This document shows positions 12,533-21,853 of a DNA stretch of 64,000 nucleotides, piece by piece. Position numbers and translations under genes: made by a program. The notes beneath the pieces were generated by a model. It did not search any database. It saw only the letters and a list, made by a program, of their open reading frames with translations, and was not told where the DNA came from. Numbering within the stretch: the stretch's first letter is position 1; each line of letters begins with the position of its first letter. The DNA is from Aromatoleum evansii (GTDB taxonomy: Bacteria; Pseudomonadota; Gammaproteobacteria; Burkholderiales; Rhodocyclaceae): contig NZ_WTVK01000005.1 in the NCBI RefSeq assembly GCF_012910805.1, positions 62,001 to 126,000 on the forward strand. The letters run 5' to 3'.

Positions 12533-13148
12533 CGCCGTGATCCATGTCGTGGACGACGACGCGGCCTTTCGCCGCTCGCTCGTCTTCCTGCTCGAATCCG
12601 TGGGCTGGCGCGTCGCGAGCCATGCCTCCGCGGAAGACTTCCTCGCGACCCAGGCCGGTTCGCCCGAGGCGCCCGCCTGCCTCGTGCTCGACATCCGCAT
12701 GCCGACCATGAGCGGACTCGAGCTGCAGGAACGTCTGCGCGCCGGCGGCGCCGTGCCGCCCATCGTCTTCATCACCGGCCACGGCGACGTCGAACTCGCG
12801 GTGCAGGCGATGAAGCACGGCGCCTGCGACTTCCTGCAAAAGCCGTTCAAGGATCAGGCGCTGCTCGACGCGGTCGGGGCAGCCGTGCGCCGCGGCGCCG
12901 AGGACCGCTCGCGCCACGCGCAGCGCGACGAGGCGAAGGCGCGCCTCGCCCGCCTGTCGCCGCGCGAGCTGGAAGTCGCCCGCCTGGTTGCACAAGGGCT
13001 GCCGAACAAGCTCGTCGCGCGCGAGCTCGACATCAGCGAGAAGACGGTGCATGTGCACCGCCAGCACGTGATGGAAAAGACGGATACGAGCAGCGCCGCG
13101 GAACTCGCCCGCCTGATGCTGCGTGCCGATCCGGCAGCGCTGGACTGA
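12516..13148 (+). CDS. ttrR: tetrathionate response regulator TtrR
   Basis: 210 aa, NarL/FixJ type: an N-terminal receiver (VVDDD at 11-15, phosphoacceptor Asp59 in VLDIRMP, a Lys in LQKPFKD) and a C-terminal LuxR-type HTH (LSPRELEVARLVAQGLPNK, ISEKTVHVHRQHVMEKT). It overlaps ttrS by 17 nt, so the pair is cotranscribed. It probably activates the convergent ttrBCA operon when phosphorylated by TtrS; the target is inferred from the known Salmonella system. Confidence 0.88.
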   Translation: MQPTDDAVIHVVDDDAAFRRSLVFLLESVGWRVASHASAEDFLATQAGSPEAPACLVLDIRMPTMSGLELQERLRAGGAVPPIVFITGHGDVELAVQAMKHGACDFLQKPFKDQALLDAVGAAVRRGAEDRSRHAQRDEAKARLARLSPRELEVARLVAQGLPNKLVARELDISEKTVHVHRQHVMEKTDTSSAAELARLMLRADPAALD

Positions 13149-13158
13149 GGCCCCGACC

Positions 13159-13179
13159 GTCCGCGCTAACGTCGCGGAC
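13159..13179. terminator. hairpin between convergent ttrR and the Gly/Met-repeat gene
   Basis: GTCCGCG (13159-13165) and CGCGGAC (13173-13179) form a 7-bp stem with a 7-nt loop; it includes the stop codon of the minus-strand gene. No T run follows, so a bidirectional terminator is only possible. Confidence 0.35.
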
Positions 13180-13531
13180 CGCCGCCCATGCCTCCGCCGG
13201 GTCCCATGCCTCCGCCGGGTCCCATGCCTCCGCCGGGTCCCATCATCGCGCCGCCACGCATCGGCGGCTCGTCGGGCAGCGTGACGCCGCGCTCCTTGGC
13301 GCGCTTGACCATCTGCTCGTGATGCTCGGCACGGATCTTCTCGCGCTCCTCGAGCGTGTTCGCGGCGCGCATGCGGTCACGGTGTTCGAGGCGCTCCTGC
13401 GCCGTCATCATCTGCGAGCCGAAGATCGGCGCGTCGTCTGCAATCGGCGGCAGGCCACCGGCCGGCTGGGCAAAAGCTCCGCCCGCGAACAGCGCGGCTG
13501 CGCAGACCGCCGCCAGCAATCCGGATTTCAT
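13166..13531 (-). CDS. small exported protein with C-terminal Gly/Met repeats
   Basis: 121 aa. A clear signal peptide (AAVCAAALFAGGAFA, cut near 22) leads to a charged helical middle (MMTAQERLEHRDRMRAANTL) with many Arg, Glu, His and Met residues, then RGVTLPDEPP and three tandem MGPGGG units ending the chain. AGGAGG precedes ATG 13531 with good spacing. I do not know a function; the Met/His-rich helices could bind metal. It lies 143 bp downstream of ttrA on the same strand and could be read through from that operon. Confidence 0.8.
   Translation of the reverse strand: MKSGLLAAVCAAALFAGGAFAQPAGGLPPIADDAPIFGSQMMTAQERLEHRDRMRAANTLEEREKIRAEHHEQMVKRAKERGVTLPDEPPMRGGAMMGPGGGMGPGGGMGPGGGMGGGPRR
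13189..13242 (-). repeat. 18-bp tandem repeat encoding MGPGGG
   Basis: Three consecutive copies of an 18-bp unit (cctccgccgggtcccatg on the plus strand) lie in frame inside the small exported protein. Copies are identical except the edge of the last, suggesting recent expansion and possible copy-number variation by slippage. Confidence 0.85.
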
Positions 13532-13674
13532 GGCATCCTCCTGAGTCGGTAAAGGAAACGGCAAACGGCCGACGGAGCGCTCGTGCCGCGGAGCGCGACC
13601 GTCGACATCCCGTTTAAATATAGCCTTTTTCTTATACGGATCCGCCTGCCGTTACATTCCGTTCGAATTGCGCG

Positions 13675-16600
13675 TCACAGCCGCACGAGCTTCGCCGGCA
13701 GGCCGTTGCGCACCGAAGTGCCGGACACCGCATCGACCCAGATCGCCTCGCCGCCACGGGTCGGATCGACCAGGCCCAGATCGTTGAGACAGATCCCCGC
13801 CGCGAGATCCCGCCGCTGCGGTTGGCGCTCGCCTCCGATCCCGTGGGCACGCGCGCCCAGTTCACGATGGCCGTAGCCGTGCTCGACCGCCAGCACCCCA
13901 CGCATCACGCCTTCATGCACGATGACGCGGCAGGTCGCCTCCCCTCCGGGTGTCTGCATGCGCGCCAGATCGCCCGTCGCCAGGCCGAGGCGCGCGGCAT
14001 CCTCGGGATGCACGATCACCGGATTGTCCGGATGCAGGGACGTGATGCGCGTCGCGATACTGTAGGAGTTCTGTAGCGCGGACTTGAAGCTCACCGCAAG
14101 CAGCGGCCAATCCGCTTCCTTGTGCAGCTCGCGCATCGGCGTGCCGTCGGCAAACGCGGGCGGCTGCCAGGTCGCGCAGCCCGCGAAGCGCTTGCCGGTG
14201 AGGCTGTTCTTCGCACCGCCGACGTTGTCGTTCCACAACCACAACGCGTTCTTGAAACGGTTGGTCTGCCACTCCGGGTTCACCTCGTCCTGGGCCTCCT
14301 TCGCCGGTTGGTAACGTCCGCCGCGCGTGTACAGGAAGGCCACCTTGCGCCATTCGTCTTCCTTCAGTGTCGCTTCGAGCAGGGGGCGCAGGCGCGCTAC
14401 GCCCGACAGCGCGAGATCCTCGTCGCTCGCATCGCCGACCGGCGCCTTGCCGAGGAAGGCGATGTTCGCGCCGCCCCGCAGGTACCAGTGTTCGGGCCGT
14501 TCCAGCGGCAGGCGTTTGCCCTCCATGTCGGCGAGCCCTTCCGGGCCGAAGCCGGGCAGGTTCATCGCCTTCGCCAAGGCCATGAAGAAGGTCTCCATGC
14601 CGATCGCCTGGCCATCCGGCGTCTTCGCCGCCTTCGGCTCGACCACCGGCCAGCGCGCGGTGGTGACCTTTGTCGGCACGCCGTTCCATGGCGCCGTCCA
14701 GCCCCAACTCTCGTACATCAGCGAATCCGGCACGATGTAGTCGGCGTAGGCGTTGCTCTCGTTGATCAGCGGGTCGACCGACACGATCAGCGGGATCTTC
14801 TTCGGATCGGCGAGCTCCTTCTCAATCAGCGGGCGCACGCCGGGCAGGCCGTACACCGGGTTCGAGCTCCACAGCACCAGCGCCTTGAGCCCGTAGGGAT
14901 AGCCGCGCAGCATCGCCGGGAACCACTCCGTGACCAGCCCCGGCGCGTTCGGGAACCACGCGTCGCGCGCCGGATAGGGCTTGCCCTCGGCCTTGCGGCG
15001 CGCGAACTCGGCGGATTTCTCGTACGGCACGTTGCGCCCGAGCGGCGTGCCCTTCGGCTTCACCATTCCCGGGAAGGTCTCGAGGTCGTAGCGCGGCCCT
15101 GCACCGGCGTCCTTGAAGCCGCCGCCGTTCACGACGAAGCCGCCCTTCCAGTTGAGGTTGCCGATGAGCGCGTTGAGCGTCACCACCGCATAGGCGTTGT
15201 AGAAGCCGTTGCCGGCCATCATGCCGCCATGGGCGATCGCACAGGCCTTGCGGCCGTGGCTGCTGAATTCGTCCGCCAGCCCGGTGATCACGGCTTCCGG
15301 GACCCCGCAGATCGCCGCGCACTCGGCAACGCTCAGCTTCAGCGCCGATTCGCGCAGCAGTTCGTGCGACGTCTTCACCGCGAGCGCCTTGTCGCCGACC
15401 ATCACGCTGCCCGCCGCTTCCAGCGGTGCGGGGCCGGTCGCGGCATCGACCGGCATCGGCTTGCCATCGGCGCCGAGCACGAGATAGGGGTCCGCCTCCT
15501 TGTACTTCTCCTCCTCGGTCACCGTCATGCCGATGTCCGATCCGCGCAGGAAGCGCCCTTCGCGTGGGTGACCCTTCTCCGTGACCACGAGCCAGCTCGC
15601 GTTGGTGAAGGACGGCTCGCCCGCGGCCTCCGCCGCCGCGAGGTTCGGATACGCGAGATAGGCCGTATTCACGCGGCCGTTGTCGAACATCCAGCGCATC
15701 ATGCCCATCACCAGCGCACCGTCGGTGCCCGGACGGATCGGCACCCAGCGCCCGCGCTCGCCCGCCGCGCGGTTGTCGGCGTTGGTCAGCACCGGATCGA
15801 CGACGACGTACTCCAGCCGCCCTTCGCTGCGCCCCTTCGCGAGCAGCGTGCCTGTGCGCTTGAAGGGGTTGCCGGCGTTGCCCGGCGCGGTGCCGATGAA
15901 GATCACGAACTCGGCATTTGCCAGATCCGGCTTCGCGTGCGGCATCTTCTTCATGTCGCCGAACAGCGCGCCGGAGCCGGAGCGGTATGCACCGCCGCAG
16001 TAGGAACCGTGTCCGACGAAGTTCAGCGTGCCGTAGGACTGGTTCCAGAAGCGGCGCGCAAAGGCCTCGCGTCCGTCATTGACGCTGGAGATCAGCGCGA
16101 CCTGGTTCACGCGCGGCCCCAGTTCGGGCGCGACGGGATCGATCGGCGTCGCGAGGTCGCGCAGCGCCCTGAAGCCGTCCACATGCCCTTCGCCGAACAG
16201 GTCGCCGCCCTCCACGAGCTCCTTCACCAGCTGCTCGAACGAGATCGGCTGCCACTCGCCGCCGTTGCGCGGCCCGACGCGCTTGAGCGGCGTGAGCACG
16301 CGGAAGGGCGAATTCATCTGGTCCATCGCCGCGTTGCCGCGCCCGCAGGCCGTCGAGCGCCCTGCCAGCCCCTTGTCCTGGAAGCGCGACAGTGCGACGA
16401 AGCTCTCCTTCACCGAGGCCTTCATCGGCAGATGCGGCTCGGTCGACAGCGGGCTATAGGGGTTGCCGGCGACACGCAGGACATTGCCGGTGGTCTTGTC
16501 CACGCGCACCCGCACCCCGCACTGCGTCGTACAACCCAGACAGGCGGTGTAGCTCACCTGCTGGTTCGGGTTCAGGCGCAGCTCGCCGGTCGAGTGATCC

Positions 16601-16758
16601 ACGCTGAATTCCGGCTCTGCCGAGCGGCCATGGATGCTGTGCGCCTTCGGTTCGTCCCCGACGAGGCCCGACACCATGCGGCCCAGGGTCTGGGAGAAGC
16701 CGGCGGCGAAGGCGGCGAGGCCCCCGGCGGCGATCAGTTCGCGACGTTCGATTTTCAT
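13675..16758 (-). CDS. ttrA: tetrathionate reductase catalytic subunit TtrA (molybdopterin enzyme)
   Basis: 1027 aa, close to the usual TtrA length. The N-terminus has a Tat-like signal (ERRELIAAGGLAAFAAG). An Fe-S site follows (CLGCTTQCGVRVRVDK), then the molybdopterin oxidoreductase body (AIAHGGMMAGNGFYNAY; GLKALVLWSSNPVYGLPG) and a C-terminal dinucleotide-binding domain (HPEDAARLGLATGDLARM). It reduces tetrathionate to thiosulfate in the periplasm with electrons from TtrB/TtrC. ATG 16758 was chosen because AAGGGA lies just upstream; a start 21 nt earlier would nearly abut ttrC. Thiosulfate or other sulfur substrates are possible alternatives, but the full ttr gene set favours tetrathionate. 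Confidence 0.88.
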   Translation of the reverse strand: MKIERRELIAAGGLAAFAAGFSQTLGRMVSGLVGDEPKAHSIHGRSAEPEFSVDHSTGELRLNPNQQVSYTACLGCTTQCGVRVRVDKTTGNVLRVAGNPYSPLSTEPHLPMKASVKESFVALSRFQDKGLAGRSTACGRGNAAMDQMNSPFRVLTPLKRVGPRNGGEWQPISFEQLVKELVEGGDLFGEGHVDGFRALRDLATPIDPVAPELGPRVNQVALISSVNDGREAFARRFWNQSYGTLNFVGHGSYCGGAYRSGSGALFGDMKKMPHAKPDLANAEFVIFIGTAPGNAGNPFKRTGTLLAKGRSEGRLEYVVVDPVLTNADNRAAGERGRWVPIRPGTDGALVMGMMRWMFDNGRVNTAYLAYPNLAAAEAAGEPSFTNASWLVVTEKGHPREGRFLRGSDIGMTVTEEEKYKEADPYLVLGADGKPMPVDAATGPAPLEAAGSVMVGDKALAVKTSHELLRESALKLSVAECAAICGVPEAVITGLADEFSSHGRKACAIAHGGMMAGNGFYNAYAVVTLNALIGNLNWKGGFVVNGGGFKDAGAGPRYDLETFPGMVKPKGTPLGRNVPYEKSAEFARRKAEGKPYPARDAWFPNAPGLVTEWFPAMLRGYPYGLKALVLWSSNPVYGLPGVRPLIEKELADPKKIPLIVSVDPLINESNAYADYIVPDSLMYESWGWTAPWNGVPTKVTTARWPVVEPKAAKTPDGQAIGMETFFMALAKAMNLPGFGPEGLADMEGKRLPLERPEHWYLRGGANIAFLGKAPVGDASDEDLALSGVARLRPLLEATLKEDEWRKVAFLYTRGGRYQPAKEAQDEVNPEWQTNRFKNALWLWNDNVGGAKNSLTGKRFAGCATWQPPAFADGTPMRELHKEADWPLLAVSFKSALQNSYSIATRITSLHPDNPVIVHPEDAARLGLATGDLARMQTPGGEATCRVIVHEGVMRGVLAVEHGYGHRELGARAHGIGGERQPQRRDLAAGICLNDLGLVDPTRGGEAIWVDAVSGTSVRNGLPAKLVRL

Positions 16759-16780
16759 GATTCGTTTCCCTTGATCCATT

Positions 16781-17878
16781 TCACCCGCGCGCAGGCTGTG
16801 CCTGGCCGATGCGGTCCAGCGGCAGCAACGTGGTCAGCACGACGAAGAGGAAGATCCACAGTCCGGCGGTGCCGACAATGCCCATCAGGCCTTCGGGACC
16901 GAGCGGAAGCTGGTAGCTGTAGTAGCCGGCGCCGGTCTTGGGGACCTCCTGGCCGCCGATGAAGATGGTCCAGCGCATCATCCACGCCGAATGCAGCGCC
17001 AGGAGCCCGATCAGCAGGCCGGAACCGGGGCGCCACACAGCCAGCGCGAGCGTCGCGACCGTCGCGAGCACGGCCCATACCGCGCTCACCTTCCAGTTCG
17101 CCGACGGGGCGACCTGGGCAAGCGCCTGCGCGTGCTCGGGCGACATCCCGCTCATGCCCAGCGCAAGCCACACCACGCCGACGAGCAGCGCCACCAGCTG
17201 CGTGAGCGCCAGCCCGATCGCCATGCGCCGCGTCGCCGCCGGGTCGCCCCCCCCGGGCAGCGCGCGGTTGAACACCAGCGCGAGGCCCAGCCCGCCCGCC
17301 ACCGCCGTGACGAAGAACTGCACCGGCAGCAGCGGGGTGTGCCACAGCGGACGGGCACGCACCAGCATCACCTCGACGCCCGTATACAAGGCGACCAACG
17401 CCGCGCCGACGAAGGTCAGCAGCGCCGCCGCGACCAGCGCCTTGCGGCTCTCGTGCCCACCGTAGGCGAGCCGGCGCGCGAGCCCCGCGAGCTTCCCGCC
17501 TTCCTCCGCATGCCGCGCCAGCGCCGGCCGGAAGGCGAGCCACGCGTACAGGATCAGGCCGGTCAGATACACCGGGATGAAGAACGCCCCCCACGACATC
17601 CACGACGTGGGCGTGAAGTAGGCATAGAAGTGCCAGAAGCGCCCTGGCTGGTGCAGGTCGGCGAGCAGCGCGACCGGCGCGGTCAGCCCGCACACCAGCG
17701 CCGCCAGCAGCGCCAGGCGCGAGATGCCTTCCCAGCCGGGACGGCGGAACACCAGCCCGGGCAGCGACACGAGCCAAGCGCCGTAGGACAGGCCGATGAG
17801 GAAGAAGTACTGCACCGCCCACGGCAGCCACGCGATCTCGCGGGCGACATTGACGGTTTCGACGATATCGGGGGTCAT
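16781..17878 (-). CDS. ttrC: tetrathionate reductase membrane subunit TtrC (NrfD/PsrC family)
   Basis: 365 aa with about nine hydrophobic helices, e.g. WAVQYFFLIGLSYGAWLVSL, ALLAALVCGLTAPVALLADL and LTQLVALLVGVVWLALGMS. NrfD-type proteins oxidise quinol in the membrane and pass electrons to the Fe-S subunit. It sits between ttrB (19-nt gap) and ttrA (22-nt gap), the canonical ttrBCA order. The C-terminus includes the typical TAGLWIFLFVVLTTLLPLD helix. Confidence 0.88.
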   Translation of the reverse strand: MTPDIVETVNVAREIAWLPWAVQYFFLIGLSYGAWLVSLPGLVFRRPGWEGISRLALLAALVCGLTAPVALLADLHQPGRFWHFYAYFTPTSWMSWGAFFIPVYLTGLILYAWLAFRPALARHAEEGGKLAGLARRLAYGGHESRKALVAAALLTFVGAALVALYTGVEVMLVRARPLWHTPLLPVQFFVTAVAGGLGLALVFNRALPGGGDPAATRRMAIGLALTQLVALLVGVVWLALGMSGMSPEHAQALAQVAPSANWKVSAVWAVLATVATLALAVWRPGSGLLIGLLALHSAWMMRWTIFIGGQEVPKTGAGYYSYQLPLGPEGLMGIVGTAGLWIFLFVVLTTLLPLDRIGQAQPARG

Positions 17879-17897
17879 GATCGGTCTCCTGTTCGCG

Positions 17898-18638
17898 TCA
17901 GCCGTGTGCCTTGCGCGGCTGCCACAGCGTGCCCTGACCTTCGACCTTGCCCTGGAAGCGCTCGTCGAGGCCGATGTAGAACACGCGCGGCTCGGTACCC
18001 TGCTCGGGCTTGAGCACCTTCACCTCGGCCTTCGCGGCATCGAGGCGGCGGCGCAGTTCGCCCTGCGAGTCGTTGAGGTCGCCGAAGATGCGCGCCCCGC
18101 CCACGCAGGTTTCGACACAGGCCGGCAGCAACCCGGCATCGACGCGATGCGCACAGAACGTGCATTTGTCGGCCTTGTTGGTCGCGTGGTTGATGAAGCG
18201 CGCATCGTAGGGACAGGCCTGCACGCAATATGCGCAACCGACACAGCGATCGCCATCGACAGCGACGATGCCGTCTTCGCGCTTGAAGGTGGCGCCGACC
18301 GGGCACACCGGGATGCACGGCGGCTCGTCGCAGTGGTTGCACAGGCGCGGCAGCATGTAGGTGCCCGCGGGCTGGTCACCATCGGCGAGCTTCACGCTGT
18401 AAGTCGACACGATGGTGCGGAAGCTGCCCTCCGGCACCGCGTTTTCCTGGATGCACGCGACGGTACAGGCCTGGCAGCCGATGCACTTCCTGACGTCGAC
18501 GAGCATGGCCCAGTGATGCTTTCCATGCGCCGCCAGCGCCGGAGCAGGCAGTGCTGCCGCCGCAGCGGTGAGCACGGGGATGCCGCGCAGGAAGGCGCGG
18601 CGGGATGCCGACACTTCACGCGGTTCTTGGTCTTTCAT
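17898..18638 (-). CDS. ttrB: tetrathionate reductase iron-sulfur subunit TtrB
   Basis: 246 aa. A Tat signal with SRRAFLRG at 12-19 exports the folded subunit. Four cysteine clusters hold four [4Fe-4S] centres: CIGCQACTVAC, CNHCDEPPCIPVCP, CVGCAYCVQACP and CTFCAHRVDAGLLPACVETC. This ferredoxin-like chain relays electrons from TtrC to TtrA. It is the first gene of the operon; GGAG lies 8 nt upstream. The 163-bp region before it, shared with the 3' end of rep, must hold the regulated promoter, but I see no clear -10/-35 or TtrR site. Confidence 0.9.
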   Translation of the reverse strand: MKDQEPREVSASRRAFLRGIPVLTAAAAALPAPALAAHGKHHWAMLVDVRKCIGCQACTVACIQENAVPEGSFRTIVSTYSVKLADGDQPAGTYMLPRLCNHCDEPPCIPVCPVGATFKREDGIVAVDGDRCVGCAYCVQACPYDARFINHATNKADKCTFCAHRVDAGLLPACVETCVGGARIFGDLNDSQGELRRRLDAAKAEVKVLKPEQGTEPRVFYIGLDERFQGKVEGQGTLWQPRKAHG

Positions 18639-18801
18639 GACAACGCTCCATGAGGTTGGGAGTCGGTGTCACTTTAAGTCGGTACGGGAAGGACCGAAAT
18701 TGGGCGGATGAAGAAGCGCGCTAGACGCTTTTCCCTATTGCCGTGGGTGAAATTCCCCGGTCTGCGGCCCGTAACGCCGGGGCTTACCGCCCGGCCCGCC
18801 C

Positions 18802-20784
18802 TCAGCGCTTTTCCAGCATCGCCATCAGGTTCGCGATGCGCGCGCGTCCCTCTTCCTTCGACACCGGCGCATTGGTCTTGCGGTCGCTCATCCTGATGTC
18901 GCCACCCATCTCGGCGATGAAGCGCGAGGGCTCGCAGGTGCGCGTCTCCTTGCCGGCCTTGCGCCGCTCGCACCACGTGATGTTGAGCGTGCGCTGCGCG
19001 CGCGTGATGCCCACGTACATCAGGCGCCGCTCCTCATCCACCTTGTCCTCGTCGATCGAGGACTGGTGCGGCAGCAGGCCTTCCTCGACGCCGACGAGGA
19101 ACACGTGCTTGAACTCCAGTCCCTTCGACGCATGCAGCGTCGCGAGCTGCACGCCGTCGAACTCGGCGTCGTCCTTGTCCAGCATCGAGATCAGCGCGAT
19201 CGTCTGCGTCAGCTCGATGAGGTTCTTGCCGTCCGCCTCGCCCTTCCTGCCCAGCCAGTTCACGAAGTCGCGCACGTTGCTCCACTTCGACTCCGCCTCG
19301 CGCGTGTCGAGATGCTCGAACAGCCAGGCCTCGTAGCGGATCGCGGCGAGCAGATCCTCCAGCACGCGCGCCGCCGGCTCGCGATGGGCGCGGTACTGCA
19401 TGCGGTTGATGAAGTTGCCGAACTCCTGCAACTGCTCGAGCTGGCGCGCGTTCAGCGCATGCGCCGCGCCTTCCTCGAACACCGCCGCAAAAAAGCTCAC
19501 ATGGCGCCGGCCGGCGTAATTGCCGAGCGCCTCGATCGTCGCCGCGCCCACGCCGCGCCGCGGCGTCGTGATCGCGCGGATGAAGGCCAGGTCGTCGTCC
19601 TCGTTCATCAGCAGGCGCAGCCACGACATCAGGTCGCGGATCTCGGCCTTGTCGAAGAAGGACTGCCCGCCCGACATCGCGTAGGGGATCTTCTGGTTGC
19701 GCAGCTGCTGCTCGATCACGCGCGCCTGGTGGTTGCCGCGGTACAGGATCGCGTAGTCGGAGAACTTGGTGCGGTGCTCGAACTTGTGCGCGCTGATCTT
19801 CGACGCGACCCACTCCGCCTCGTGATCCGCGTCGCGACAGGCCGTCACCGCGATCTGCTCGCCATCGCCGTGCTCCGACCACAGCTGCTTCTCGAAGAGC
19901 TTCTCGTTGTTCGCGATCACCGTGTTCGCCGCGGTGAGGATGCGCCGCGACGAGCGGTAGTTCTGCTCCAGCTTGATGACCTTCAGCTTGGGGTAGTCCT
20001 GCTGCAGGAGCTTCAGGTTCTCGACGTCCGCGCCGCGCCACGCGTAGATCGCCTGGTCGTCGTCGCCCACCGCCGTGAACGCCCCGCGCACGCCCGAGAG
20101 CTGGCGCAGCAGGCGGTACTGCGCCTTGTTCGTGTCCTGGTACTCGTCGACCAGCAGGTAGCGCAACTTGTTCTGCCAGCGCTCGCGCACGTCCGGATTC
20201 TCTTCCAGCAGCCGCACCGGCAGCGAGATCAGGTCGTCGAAATCCACCGCCTGGTAGGCGCGCAGCGTGCGCTCGTACTCCGAATACAGCATCGCGGCGG
20301 CCGACGAGATCTCGTCGTCGGCGAGCTGCGCCGCCTGCTCGGGCGTGATCATCGCGTTCTTCCAGCCCGAGATCTGCCACTGCATCGCCTTCGAACGCGC
20401 CTTGTCAGAATCGCGCGAGATGTCGGACACGATCTGCACCGTGTCGGAGGCGTCGAGAATGGAGAACTGCGGCTTCAGCCCGCAATGCACCGCCTCCTGG
20501 CGGATCATCTTCACGCCCAGCGCGTGGAAGGTGCACACCGTGAGGCCACCCGGCGCGCGCCCGCCCATCAGGCCCGCGACGCGCTCCTGCATCTCCTTCG
20601 CCGCCTTGTTGGTGAAGGTGATCGCCGCGATGTTCGACGGGTTCAGGCCGCACTCGTTGATCAGGTGCGCGATCTTGTGCGTGATCACCCGCGTCTTGCC
20701 GCTGCCGGCGCCGGCCAGCACCAGGCTGGGGCCGTCGAGATAGCGGATCGCTTCGCGCTGCGGGGCGTTGAGGAGAGCGGACAT
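18802..20784 (-). CDS. rep: ATP-dependent DNA helicase Rep
   Basis: 660 aa, SF1 UvrD/Rep family. Walker A is LAGAGSGKT near 23-31, with motif Ia AAITFTNKAAKEMQ, Walker B LLVDEYQDTN, QxxR-type GDDDQAIYAWRGAD, motif IV KLEQNYRS, motif V TLHASKGLEF and motif VI RRLMYVGITRAQ. Rep translocates 3'-5' and helps replication forks pass protein blocks. Its length matches Rep rather than the longer UvrD, but the two are close. It is apparently monocistronic, with palindromic repeats upstream. Confidence 0.92.
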   Translation of the reverse strand: MSALLNAPQREAIRYLDGPSLVLAGAGSGKTRVITHKIAHLINECGLNPSNIAAITFTNKAAKEMQERVAGLMGGRAPGGLTVCTFHALGVKMIRQEAVHCGLKPQFSILDASDTVQIVSDISRDSDKARSKAMQWQISGWKNAMITPEQAAQLADDEISSAAAMLYSEYERTLRAYQAVDFDDLISLPVRLLEENPDVRERWQNKLRYLLVDEYQDTNKAQYRLLRQLSGVRGAFTAVGDDDQAIYAWRGADVENLKLLQQDYPKLKVIKLEQNYRSSRRILTAANTVIANNEKLFEKQLWSEHGDGEQIAVTACRDADHEAEWVASKISAHKFEHRTKFSDYAILYRGNHQARVIEQQLRNQKIPYAMSGGQSFFDKAEIRDLMSWLRLLMNEDDDLAFIRAITTPRRGVGAATIEALGNYAGRRHVSFFAAVFEEGAAHALNARQLEQLQEFGNFINRMQYRAHREPAARVLEDLLAAIRYEAWLFEHLDTREAESKWSNVRDFVNWLGRKGEADGKNLIELTQTIALISMLDKDDAEFDGVQLATLHASKGLEFKHVFLVGVEEGLLPHQSSIDEDKVDEERRLMYVGITRAQRTLNITWCERRKAGKETRTCEPSRFIAEMGGDIRMSDRKTNAPVSKEEGRARIANLMAMLEKR

Positions 20785-20934
20785 GGGCCTTGCGGACGGA
20801 ACTGCGGTGGGGAAAAAGGCAGCGCCGCCCGCGGGCGGCGCCAGGCCGGATTTTACCCCATCGCCTCCGGCGCATCGGCCCGCTTACAACCCGAAGCGGG
20901 CGCGGTCCATCTGCGCGTGGATGGGCTCGACTCT

Positions 20935-20989
20935 GTGGGAGCGGCTTCAGCCGCGAACGGGGCCGATTCGCGGCTGAAGCCGCTCCCAC
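20935..20989. repeat. REP-like perfect palindrome
   Basis: GTGGGAGCGGCTTCAGCCGC... (20935-20957) and its exact reverse complement (20967-20989) make a 23-bp perfect stem with a 9-nt loop. The sequence type matches the widespread proteobacterial GTGGGAGCGGCTT REP family. It lies between the convergent-free ends of rep and the DUF4197 gene and may form a strong hairpin in RNA. Confidence 0.85.
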
Positions 20990-21022
20990 CAGCACACCGC
21001 AATGCGCCGGGCGTGCCCGGCC

Positions 21023-21706
21023 CTACTGCCCCAGCATCCCGAACACCTTCTGCGCCAGCGAACCCGCGGCCTGCACCGGGTTCTTGCGGATCGCCTTCTC
21101 TTCCTCGGCGATCATCACGTACAGACCGTCGAGCGCCTTGCGCGTCACGTAGCTTTCGATCTGGGCGTCCTCGTTCTTCACCAGGCCGAAGCTCGCCGCC
21201 TGGCCCGCGAGCTTGTTGTATTGCCCGGCCAGCGCGAGGCGGTCGGTGCTCTGCTTCACGATGGGCAGGAATTTTTCAGCGAGGCGCGACTGCGTCTTCG
21301 ACTTGAAATAGCGCGTGGCCGAGTCGTCGCCACCGGTCAGGATCCCGCGCGCGTCCTCCACCGACATCTGCTTCACCGCATCGACGAGCAGCGTCTTCGC
21401 CTCGGGCACGGCGGCCTCGGCGGCGCGGTTCATGGTCGTCACGAGATTGTCGAAGTCCTTGCCGCGACCGGCCATGCGCATCACCGGCTCGACCTGCGCC
21501 AGCCCGTCGGGCAGCGGGATCTTCACCTTCTTGTTGGCGAGGAAACCGTCCTTGCGCCCCAGCATTTCGACCGCGCGTCCGGCGCCCTGCGTCAGCGCCT
21601 CGCGCAAGCCGCCGGAGGCCTCCGAGTCGGTGAGGTTCCCCAGTCCGGCCGCCCAGGCCGGCACACAGATGACAAGCAGGGCGAAAGCTCGCAGAATGGA
21701 ACGCAT
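21023..21706 (-). CDS. DUF4197 exported protein
   Basis: 227 aa. An 19-residue signal peptide (LRAFALLVICVPAWA) is followed by the DUF4197 pattern: LTDSEASGGLREALTQGAGR, FLANKKVKIPLPD, LVTTMNRAAEAAVPEAK, GILTGGDDSATRYFKSKT and ALDGLYVMIAEEEKAIR. The family is periplasmic and of unknown function. The protein is complete with no oddities. It is a single gene set apart by repeats on one side. Confidence 0.85.
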   Translation of the reverse strand: MRSILRAFALLVICVPAWAAGLGNLTDSEASGGLREALTQGAGRAVEMLGRKDGFLANKKVKIPLPDGLAQVEPVMRMAGRGKDFDNLVTTMNRAAEAAVPEAKTLLVDAVKQMSVEDARGILTGGDDSATRYFKSKTQSRLAEKFLPIVKQSTDRLALAGQYNKLAGQAASFGLVKNEDAQIESYVTRKALDGLYVMIAEEEKAIRKNPVQAAGSLAQKVFGMLGQ

Positions 21707-21853
21707 GATGGTCTCCAGGGACGGGTTTCACACGAAGCGCCCGTGAGCATACCCCCGCATCGGGTAGCGTGCGCGTGCAGGAGTTACCCTTTTTTCATTA
21801 ATGCACTTGACCCCGCGGCACCGTGGTGCCCGGGGTGGTAACACGGAGAACTC

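Noticed and set aside
14122-16962. 946-aa plus-strand frame
   Set aside because: It is antisense to ttrA, which has Fe-S and molybdopterin motifs.
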